Assembly (NCBI GenBank): GCA_045107085.1
Contig: JBGCFT010000087.1
Coordinates: forward strand, 1-5,157
DNA length: 5,157 bases
Source: NORP309 sp045107085
GTDB taxonomy: Bacteria > Pseudomonadota > Gammaproteobacteria > Xanthomonadales > Marinicellaceae
Direction of reading: 5' to 3'
Position numbers and translations under genes: made by a program. The notes below the pieces were generated by a model. It made no database searches and was not told where the DNA came from. It saw only the letters and a program-made list of their open reading frames with translations. Each line of letters starts with the position of its first letter. The first letter of the stretch is position 1. Positions 1 through 5,157 of the stretch are shown in pieces.

Positions 1-315
1 CCCCACAAATTCATCCCAAACGATGCCTCCATAATCATGAACACCTAATCGGTTACCGGTCACATCACATAATTTAACGCCTACAACAAAAGCCACCAAT
101 ACCAACCAAGCATACATTGGCCATGATAATTGAACCATTAATAAATAGAGTGGAACGGCTGCCAGTGTGCCAATTGTTCCCGGGGCAAACCGAGATAAAC
201 CTGAACCAAATCCAAAGGCAAAAAAACCAGCCACAGTTTTGAAAGTTAAATCAAAGGGTTTGGCAATTAACTTATGTTTATATTTATGAATGTTACTTAA
301 GTTTTTATCAATCAT
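1..315 (-). CDS. pgpA: Phosphatidylglycerophosphatase A, N-terminal 105 residues (C-terminus outside window)
   Basis: PgpA is an inner-membrane phosphatase that removes the terminal phosphate of phosphatidylglycerophosphate to give phosphatidylglycerol. The visible fragment shows the two family hallmarks. One is a glycine-rich segment GFGSGLSRFAPGT with the following GTLAAVP at about residues 35-55. The other is HDYGGIVWDEFVG at residues 93-105, whose acidic residues belong to the conserved metal-dependent active-site region. Hydrophobic stretches lie at about 28-38, 50-62 and 67-83. E. coli PgpA has about 172 residues, so roughly 60-65 are missing at the left edge. The start is taken as the ATG at 313-315. 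It has an A-rich leader and no good Shine-Dalgarno sequence. The frame stays open upstream to a stop at 361-363, and an in-frame TTG at 352-354 would add 13 polar, Gln-rich residues. The gene is divergent from the peptide transporters and is not preceded by thiL, its usual partner in many gammaproteobacteria. Confidence 0.93.
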   Translation of the reverse strand, partial: MIDKNLSNIHKYKHKLIAKPFDLTFKTVAGFFAFGFGSGLSRFAPGTIGTLAAVPLYLLMVQLSWPMYAWLVLVAFVVGVKLCDVTGNRLGVHDYGGIVWDEFVG

Positions 316-371
316 GGTATTTTGGTTTGTTTTTTGCTGTTGTTTCCAATGCAACTTTTGTCAGTTCATTT

Positions 372-395
372 CAAAATTTTGTGATATGATATATC
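372..395. promoter_or_regulatory. Two adjacent palindromes at the POT promoter, possible operator
   Basis: CAAAATTTTG (372-381) is a perfect 10-bp palindrome in the spacer just upstream of the extended -10. GATAT-GAT-ATATC (383-387 and 391-395) is a 5-3-5 inverted repeat that covers the -10 hexamer. A repressor bound here would block transcription of the transporters. Small AT palindromes are common by chance in DNA of this composition, so the operator role is only inferred. Confidence 0.25.
382..390 (+). promoter_or_regulatory. Extended -10 promoter for the POT transporter pair
   Basis: TGATATGAT (382-390) fits the extended -10 pattern TGnTATAAT with one mismatch in the hexamer. Transcription would start near 397, giving a leader of about 50 bases before the ATG at 448. 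A -35-like TTGTCA lies at 358-363, but the 21-base spacer is too long for it to be a normal partner, which fits an extended -10 promoter that needs little from the -35. It is the best plus-strand promoter candidate in the intergenic region. Confidence 0.55.
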
Positions 396-431
396 GCTTT
401 GAGCCTTTCAAAAAGATAATTGATAATAATT

Positions 432-438
432 GGAGAAG
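432..438 (+). promoter_or_regulatory. Ribosome binding site that fixes the first POT start at 448
   Basis: GGAGAAG at 432-438 is purine-rich and lies 9-12 bases before the ATG at 448-450. A longer reading from the TTG at 430 would place this Shine-Dalgarno inside the coding sequence, so the ATG is preferred. Confidence 0.7.
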
Positions 439-447
439 AAATATCGC

Positions 448-2001
448 ATGAGTACATCTACAGAAGATCTGAATAATAAATTGGGCGCCAATGCTGGCGG
501 CACAGTTTTAGACCACCCGTCAGGATTATTTATCCTGTTTTTTACCGAAATGTGGGAACGATTTAGTTACTACGGAATGAGGGCTTTATTGGTTCTGTTC
601 TTGATTACTGCTTTAGATGAAGGCGGCTGGGGTTGGTCACGAGAAAATGCTGGTATTCTTTATGCTTGGTATACATCATTGGTTTATTTAACACCTGTTA
701 TAGGAGGTTGGTTAGCTGATAAATTTTTAGGTTTTAAGTCTGCTGTTGTTTTGGGAGCCTTATTAATGACCTTAGGACACGCTTCGCTAGCATTTGAAAC
801 ACAGTTTAGTTTCTACTTAGGCTTAGTCTTATTAATTATTGGTAACGGATTCTTCAAACCAAACATCTCTTCTATGGTTGGTGGTTTATACACAGACGAT
901 AAGAAAAAAGATGGTGCCTATACAATTTTCTATATGGGTATTAATGCAGGTGCGTTTTTAGGAATCATGCTGTGTGGTTATGTTGGCGAAACTCAAGGTT
1001 GGTCTTATGGCTTTGGATTAGCAGGTATTTTTATGTTTTTTGGTTTATTACAATTCTATTTTGCTAAGAGTTTATTTGGAGCAAATGGAGATAAGCCTGT
1101 TGTAAACTCAGCCTTAGATCAAGATATAAAACCTCAAAACCTAACCCATGTCGAGAAAGACAGATTATTGGTTATTGGAGTTTTAGCTTTATTTGTTATA
1201 GTATTCTGGTGGGCTTTTGAACAAGCTGGTTCATCAATGACTATATTCGCTAAAGATTATACAGACAGAATGCTGACTGGTTCATCAGCAACTATTTATA
1301 TATGGGTTAACTTCTTTTTAACTGTAGTCCCAATATTGATCGTTACAGGCGTATTGGCGCTTTTATTCAAACAAACATTTAAATTAGTGCCTTTATCAAA
1401 CATATTTTTAGGAACCAGTTTTGCTATTATCTGGGCGATAATTATTTGGAAAATTTCAAATGAATTTAGCTCAAGTACGGAAATTGAAGTCCCTGCCTCG
1501 TGGTTTGGTATTTTAAATTCATTTTTCATTATAACAATGGCTCCGCTTTTTTCAAAAATTTGGGAAACTAAGTATAATCCATCTGGTCCAGTTAAATTCG
1601 CTCTTGGTCTAGTATTTTTAGGCATTGGTTTTGGTTTTCTTGCTTATGGTGCTGCAGGAATCACTACTGGAGCAAGCACTGCTGCAGTTTCTATGTTCTG
1701 GTTAATCGCTGCTTATTTCTTCCATACAGTTGGAGAGTTATGTTTATCACCAGTTGGGTTAGCCTATGTCAGTAAGCTTTCTCCAAAACGTTTGGTTGGA
1801 TTGATGTTTGGTGTGTGGTTCTTATCAAACTTTGTTGCTCACTTGGTTGCTGGTTACACTGCGGCTTCGATAGATGCAATTAATGCTGCTTGGGGATTGT
1901 CTGGATTCTTTATGTTGTTTACAGCCATTCCAATTGGAGCAGGTGTATTGATGTTATTGTTGACACCATTCTTGAAAAAACGCATGCATGGTATACATTA
2001 A
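448..2001 (+). CDS. Proton-coupled oligopeptide transporter (POT/PTR2 family), first of a tandem pair
   Basis: This 517-residue inner-membrane MFS protein is expected to import di- and tripeptides with protons. Visible POT hallmarks are the ExxER motif (E34, E37, R38) followed by F39, Y41 and Y42 in helix 1, the helix 4 lysine in FFKPNIS (K137), the PTR2 signature FYMGINAGAF (161-170), the helix 7 FEQ (E258), and GELCLSPVGL (429-438, E430) in helix 10. These match residues known in PepT-type proteins to handle protons and bind peptide. I count about 14 hydrophobic helices. Only a short polar loop (about 208-238) separates helix 6 from the FEQ helix, while two extra helices (about 282-306 and 318-335) lie between helix 7 and the VPASWF segment at 348. 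The protein ends LKKRMHGIH, similar to the tail of its downstream neighbour. The exact substrate cannot be read from the sequence. Confidence 0.93.
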   Translation: MSTSTEDLNNKLGANAGGTVLDHPSGLFILFFTEMWERFSYYGMRALLVLFLITALDEGGWGWSRENAGILYAWYTSLVYLTPVIGGWLADKFLGFKSAVVLGALLMTLGHASLAFETQFSFYLGLVLLIIGNGFFKPNISSMVGGLYTDDKKKDGAYTIFYMGINAGAFLGIMLCGYVGETQGWSYGFGLAGIFMFFGLLQFYFAKSLFGANGDKPVVNSALDQDIKPQNLTHVEKDRLLVIGVLALFVIVFWWAFEQAGSSMTIFAKDYTDRMLTGSSATIYIWVNFFLTVVPILIVTGVLALLFKQTFKLVPLSNIFLGTSFAIIWAIIIWKISNEFSSSTEIEVPASWFGILNSFFIITMAPLFSKIWETKYNPSGPVKFALGLVFLGIGFGFLAYGAAGITTGASTAAVSMFWLIAAYFFHTVGELCLSPVGLAYVSKLSPKRLVGLMFGVWFLSNFVAHLVAGYTAASIDAINAAWGLSGFFMLFTAIPIGAGVLMLLLTPFLKKRMHGIH

Positions 2002-2025
2002 GATTATCAATATCGAGGAGAGATT

Positions 2026-3573
2026 ATGAGTACAGCAGAAATTACCAGAGATCCAAACAATGAACTATGGGGACACCCAAAAGGTTTGTATGTTTGTTTC
2101 TTTACTGAAATGTGGGAGCGATTTTCGTTTTATGGCATGAAAGCATTATTGGTATTATATCTCACAAAATACCATTTGTTTGCTGACTCAAATGCCAATC
2201 TCTTGATGGGTGCTTATGCAGGTTTAGCTTATTCACTACCATTTATTGGAGGTATGGTTTCTGATAGATATTTAGGTATGAGAAAATCTGTAATGTTTGG
2301 TGGTATCATGCTTGTTATAGGACATTTCTTGATGGCATTTGAAGGTCAACAAGCCACAATGGTTGGGGATGTCATCACTCGTGATGATTCTGCCTTGGCT
2401 ATTTTCTATTTAGCTTTAGCCTTTATTATTATTGGCGTTGCCTACTTGAAACCTAATATTTCTACCATTGTAGGAAAACTTTATGAAGATGGCGATTCGC
2501 GCCGTGATTCTGGTTTTACTATTTTTTATATGGGCATTAATATTGGTGCATTTTTTGCGACAATTTTATGTGGGTGGTTAGGAGAGACTTACGGTTGGGG
2601 TTATGGTTTTGGTCTTGCAGGTATTGGCATGCTCGCTGGACTAATTTCTTTTGCTCGAGGCCAAAAACACTTAATGGGGCATGCTGAACCTAATGATCCA
2701 GAAAGCCTTTCAAAGAAAGTATTGGGTCCAATATCTAAAGAATGGCTGATATATATTATCAGTATAGCATCATTAGCATTGGTCTGGTTTATGGTTCAAA
2801 GAGAACATGTTGTTCATTATACAGCCAATACTTTATTGGTTATTGCTATTGCTGGTATTTTATTTTATGCCCTAACTAAAGTTGATAAAATCGCAAGAGA
2901 TAGATTGATCGTATTAATGGTGTTAATTACTTCAACCATTGTTTTTTGGTCGTTGTTTGAACAAGCAAGTACATCAATGACTTTGTTTGCTGATCGAGTT
3001 ATCGATCGTGAAATTTTTGGTTTTACCGTTTTAGCTTCACAATTTCAATCATTGAATTCATTGTTTATTATTATCTTTGCTCCGTTCTTTGCTTGGTTAT
3101 GGATTAGATTGGATAAATTTAATATGAACCCTAATATTCCTTTAAAATTTACCTTGGCCTTATTCTTTGTTGCAGCTGGTTTTGGAGTCATGATAATAGG
3201 TTCAGGTATGGCTAATGCTACTGGTCAAGTTGCTGCGATTTGGTTAATATTAATGTACTTTTTACATACCAGTGGCGAATTATGTCTATCGCCAGTTGGT
3301 TTGTCAGCAGTAACTAAGTTGTCTCCTAAAAATATAGTTGGTTTCTCTATGGGAACTTGGTTTTTAGCCACTGGCTTATCAGAAATATTGGCTGCAAAAA
3401 TTGCCAATATTGCCGCTGTTGATTCAGTGGAAGCTGCAACCATGACTGTCAGTGACTTTTTAATGAAATACACTGAGTTGTTTTGGTTTATGTTAAAACT
3501 AGGCTTGGGAGCAGCATTTGTCATGTTAATTTTGTCTTACCCATTGAAAAAAATGATGCATGGCATTAAATAA
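2026..3573 (+). CDS. Proton-coupled oligopeptide transporter (POT/PTR2 family), second of a tandem pair
   Basis: This 515-residue protein is a paralogue of the upstream transporter and a predicted di-/tripeptide:proton symporter of the inner membrane. It shows ExxER (E28, E31, R32), the helix 4 lysine in LKPNIS (K142), FYMGINIGAF (168-177), FEQ (E312) and GELCLSPVGL (417-426, E418). About 14 helices are visible. The extra pair, at about 239-257 and 267-284, lies between helices 6 and 7, as in the usual bacterial POT layout (helices HA and HB). Helix 7 then leads after a short loop to LNSLFIIIFAP in helix 8. Position 35 is Phe where the first copy has Tyr (Y41), and a polar insertion (about 107-121) lies between helices 3 and 4. 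The start at 2026 has a clear GAGGAG at 2015-2020, 5 bases upstream. With only 24 bp between the genes, co-transcription from the promoter near 385 is likely. The C-terminus is LKKMMHGIK. Confidence 0.93.
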   Translation: MSTAEITRDPNNELWGHPKGLYVCFFTEMWERFSFYGMKALLVLYLTKYHLFADSNANLLMGAYAGLAYSLPFIGGMVSDRYLGMRKSVMFGGIMLVIGHFLMAFEGQQATMVGDVITRDDSALAIFYLALAFIIIGVAYLKPNISTIVGKLYEDGDSRRDSGFTIFYMGINIGAFFATILCGWLGETYGWGYGFGLAGIGMLAGLISFARGQKHLMGHAEPNDPESLSKKVLGPISKEWLIYIISIASLALVWFMVQREHVVHYTANTLLVIAIAGILFYALTKVDKIARDRLIVLMVLITSTIVFWSLFEQASTSMTLFADRVIDREIFGFTVLASQFQSLNSLFIIIFAPFFAWLWIRLDKFNMNPNIPLKFTLALFFVAAGFGVMIIGSGMANATGQVAAIWLILMYFLHTSGELCLSPVGLSAVTKLSPKNIVGFSMGTWFLATGLSEILAAKIANIAAVDSVEAATMTVSDFLMKYTELFWFMLKLGLGAAFVMLILSYPLKKMMHGIK

Positions 3574-3596
3574 TACTTAACAGTTTATTATTTAGC

Positions 3597-3632
3597 AAGC
3601 CTGCTAGGATATTTATTTTAGCAGGCTTTTTT
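3597..3632 (+). terminator. Strong intrinsic terminator after the POT pair
   Basis: AAGCCTGCTA (3597-3606) pairs perfectly over 10 bp with TAGCAGGCTT (3619-3628), leaving a 12-base AT-rich loop. The stem runs into six Ts (3627-3632). It lies 23 bases after the stop of the second transporter and should end the POT transcript. No matching A-tract is seen on the other side, so it is read as acting on the plus strand only. Confidence 0.9.
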
Positions 3633-3647
3633 ATCGAGTAGAATTTT

Positions 3648-3932
3648 ATGCCATTTTATACATACCAAGCCAAAACTGAAGAGTCATGTGAAAAATGTCT
3701 TGAAGGCTTTGACGTGCTTCAACGCTTAAATGCTGATCCATTAGAAAGATGCCCTGAATGCGGAAATTTGGTCACAAAAGTCATTTCAGCACCCAATGTA
3801 GTTTCGGGGAAAGCGCATTTGACCACTGATAAAACTGCAGAAAAAAAAGGTTTCACCAAATACAAACGGGCTGGAAAAGGCGTGTATGAAAAAACCGCAG
3901 GTAAAGGACCTAAGTATATTTCTGGTGATTGA
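3648..3932 (+). CDS. FmdB-family small zinc-ribbon protein
   Basis: This 94-residue protein belongs to the FmdB/CxxC_CxxC_SSSS family of putative regulatory zinc ribbons, whose cellular role is not settled. It starts with the family's MPxYxY pattern (MPFYTY) and has two zinc knuckles, C14-E-K-C17 and C35-P-E-C38, so the four cysteines can bind one zinc. These are followed by the typical VTKVISAPN (42-50). In most family members the first CxxC follows the tyrosine pattern almost at once (YxCxxCG). Here about seven residues come between (QAKTEES), and the glycine is replaced by LEG. The tail from about 53 is Lys/Gly-rich (GFTKYKRAGKGVYEKTAGKG) and likely flexible or nucleic-acid-binding, by inference. 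The Shine-Dalgarno is weak (GAG at 3636-3638, 9 bases before the ATG). The gene begins 15 bases after the terminator T-tract. In many proteobacteria a similar gene lies beside aspS, but no aspS is seen here. Confidence 0.85.
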   Translation: MPFYTYQAKTEESCEKCLEGFDVLQRLNADPLERCPECGNLVTKVISAPNVVSGKAHLTTDKTAEKKGFTKYKRAGKGVYEKTAGKGPKYISGD

Positions 3933-4036
3933 TGTTTTTACCATGACGTGCATGAAGCACATGAAGGATTAATAATTAAAAAGAGATTAATAAACTTAAT
4001 AAATGGAACCGTTATTTCTATTAAAATTTCAGGCAA

Positions 4037-4558
4037 TTAATTTGTTTTCTTTTTTATTCGTAACCATATATCTACATTAAACAAATATGGTTCATTAGTA
4101 TCAAACATCATGAACTTTTCAAAATGAAATTCAACTACATATAAATCTCTAATTGCCAGTTGAGTTTCAATATTTTTAAAAAATTGACTATTCTTAAATG
4201 CAATTGTTAAATTGTTTTGTAATGGCACTAAAGCAGGATTGTGTAAATTTGCTGATGATAATATTGCTTTTGCGAATTCTTCAGGTATTTTTTCTTTAAA
4301 ATATCGAGCCAAATCGGTGTTTATTTTTTTACTGCTTCCTAATTGTGAACAACATAAAACCCTTAAGCTAAATGATGAAAAATCTTTAGTAGAATCATTT
4401 AATATGTCAATCAATGTCTGTCCTCCTTTTGACTGATATTCAATTATCTTACTACTAGAATGATCAAATGGACCTTTAGATAAATCCAATGACCAGCCTT
4501 CAGCATTTAAAGTTAATGAAATAGAAATCAATACGATAAAAACTAAAATTTTATTCAT
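4037..4558 (-). CDS. Exported protein of unknown function, downstream of and coupled to rsmA
   Basis: I do not recognise this 173-residue protein. Residues 1-19 look like a Sec signal peptide: N2, K3, a hydrophobic core ILVFIVLISISLTL, then LNA before E20. Signal peptidase I would cut after A19, and there is no lipobox cysteine, so a soluble periplasmic protein of about 154 residues is expected. The mature part is polar and mixed, with an adjacent cysteine pair (C69-C70), a charged probably helical region around 80-100 (LARYFKEKIPEEFAKAIL), and alternating hydrophobic residues near the end (DLYVVEFHFEKF and FNVDIWLRI) that suggest beta strands. The start ATG (4556-4558) comes 2 bases after the rsmA stop. 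No good Shine-Dalgarno is visible, so translation may be coupled to rsmA. The tight spacing, intact frame and signal peptide support a real gene. Confidence 0.75.
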   Translation of the reverse strand: MNKILVFIVLISISLTLNAEGWSLDLSKGPFDHSSSKIIEYQSKGGQTLIDILNDSTKDFSSFSLRVLCCSQLGSSKKINTDLARYFKEKIPEEFAKAILSSANLHNPALVPLQNNLTIAFKNSQFFKNIETQLAIRDLYVVEFHFEKFMMFDTNEPYLFNVDIWLRIKKKTN

Positions 4559-4560
4559 TA

Positions 4561-5157
4561 TTAATTTGATAACATATTTGTAATATTAACATAATCTTGA
4601 ACTGTTAATGTTTCAGGTCTGGCTTTTGGGTCTATGTTAAGCTCAATCAATTGTTGTTCAGTGATTGTTTTCTTTAAATTGTTCTTTATGGTCTTACGTC
4701 TTTGTCCGAATGCTTGCTTAACCAAAGCTTCAAGCGATGACAGGTTAACTTTTTCTGGATTTTCTCTTGTCGTCAGTCTAATGATTTGTGAATCTATTTT
4801 GGGACGTGGATCAAAGGCTTCTGGTGGAACAACAAACAGTTCTTCGCATTCAAATGCATATTGCAGCATAACACTGAGTCTTCCGTAGGCTTTAATGCCA
4901 ACAGGTGCACAAATTCTTTTGACGACTTCTTTTTGTAGCATAAAAATCATGTCTGATATTTTGCTTGATTGGTATAGAAAACTAATTAATAATGGCGTCG
5001 AAATGTTATAAGGTAGATTGCCGATGATGCGTGTGTTATCGTTTTCTAATTTTAATAATAACGCATCTAAGTGATGGATGGTGACATTGCTTTTATTATC
5101 AAATTTAACTTGAAGTCTTGGCACCAAATCATTGTCAATTTCTACCAAATTTAAATC
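4561..5157 (-). CDS. rsmA: 16S rRNA adenine dimethyltransferase RsmA/KsgA, N-terminus outside window
   Basis: RsmA (KsgA) uses S-adenosylmethionine to dimethylate two adjacent adenines (A1518 and A1519 in E. coli numbering) near the 3' end of 16S rRNA, a late step in 30S assembly. The visible 198 residues begin in motif II with VEIDNDLVPRL, whose Glu contacts the SAM ribose. They then show the LDAL motif, the catalytic NLPYNIS (motif IV, about visible residues 47-53), VPPEAFDPRPKIDSQIIRL (the FxPxPKVxS signature), and the C-terminal FGQRRKTIKNNLK of the rRNA-binding domain. By alignment from memory with E. coli KsgA (273 residues, NLPY near 113), about 65 residues, including the glycine-rich SAM motif I, lie beyond the right edge. 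The reading frame is open through the last base, so the TTG at 5146-5148 is an internal leucine and not the start. In many gammaproteobacteria apaG and apaH follow this gene; here an exported protein does. Confidence 0.96.
   Translation of the reverse strand, partial: DLNLVEIDNDLVPRLQVKFDNKSNVTIHHLDALLLKLENDNTRIIGNLPYNISTPLLISFLYQSSKISDMIFMLQKEVVKRICAPVGIKAYGRLSVMLQYAFECEELFVVPPEAFDPRPKIDSQIIRLTTRENPEKVNLSSLEALVKQAFGQRRKTIKNNLKKTITEQQLIELNIDPKARPETLTVQDYVNITNMLSN

Noticed and set aside
430..447. TTG start giving a six-residue longer first POT protein (MEKKYR...)
   Set aside because: It would make the GGAG Shine-Dalgarno part of the coding sequence; the ATG at 448 has proper spacing and the following MSTS resembles the MSTA start of the second copy.
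1296..1625. Minus-strand open frame of 109 codons inside the first POT gene
   Set aside because: It lies wholly antisense to a strongly conserved transporter, and its translation shows no recognisable domain.
3225..3524. Minus-strand open frame of 99 codons inside the second POT gene
   Set aside because: Shadow of the conserved helix 10-12 region of the transporter.
3948..3960. Small hairpin GTGC-ATGAA-GCAC in the convergent spacer
   Set aside because: Only 4 bp of stem and no T-tract on either strand, so not a convincing terminator.
3943..3972. Nine-codon open frame (MTCMKHMKD) just after the fmdB-like gene
   Set aside because: Too short, no Shine-Dalgarno, and nothing marks it as a leader peptide since no plus-strand gene follows.
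3987..4003. Direct repeat TTAATAAA twice, one base apart
   Set aside because: Two short copies in a low-complexity AT-rich spacer; expected by chance.
4212..4436. Plus-strand open frame opposite the exported protein gene
   Set aside because: The minus-strand gene has a signal peptide and is packed tightly behind rsmA; the plus frame has no ribosome site or recognisable domain.
4634..4888. Plus-strand open frame opposite rsmA
   Set aside because: Antisense to the conserved C-terminal part of RsmA.

Overview
This AT-rich window most likely comes from a gammaproteobacterial chromosome. The PgpA, RsmA and FmdB-type proteins all read like proteobacterial versions, and pgpA and rsmA are core housekeeping genes. 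The species cannot be named from the sequence alone. I see no mobile element, RNA gene, CRISPR array or pseudogene.

Layout: (1) Positions 1-315, minus strand, hold the N-terminal part of pgpA (phosphatidylglycerophosphatase A), cut by the left edge. (2) Positions 316-447 are a divergent intergenic region with a good extended -10 promoter for the plus strand and two small AT-rich palindromes beside it. (3) Positions 448-3573, plus strand, hold two complete tandem proton-coupled peptide transporters of the POT/PTR2 family. They are 24 bp apart and probably form one operon. (4) Positions 3597-3632 form a strong intrinsic terminator. (5) Positions 3648-3932, plus strand, encode a small FmdB-family zinc-ribbon protein whose start lies only 15 bases after the terminator T-tract. 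(6) Positions 3933-4036 are a convergent AT-rich spacer in which I see no convincing terminator or gene. (7) Positions 4037-4558, minus strand, encode an unrecognised exported protein. It starts 2 bp after the stop of (8) rsmA (ksgA), minus strand, 4561-5157, cut by the right edge.

The POT pair would import di- and tripeptides using the proton gradient, which suggests a heterotroph that lives partly on peptides. The flanking genes serve phospholipid synthesis (pgpA) and 30S ribosome maturation (rsmA) and have no evident functional link to the transporters.

The most interesting points are three. The two POT paralogues carry their extra membrane-helix pair at different places in the fold. The fmdB-like gene sits tight behind a terminator with no room for its own promoter downstream of it. 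The exported protein is tightly coupled to rsmA and has no recognised family. I found no clear new multi-gene system.
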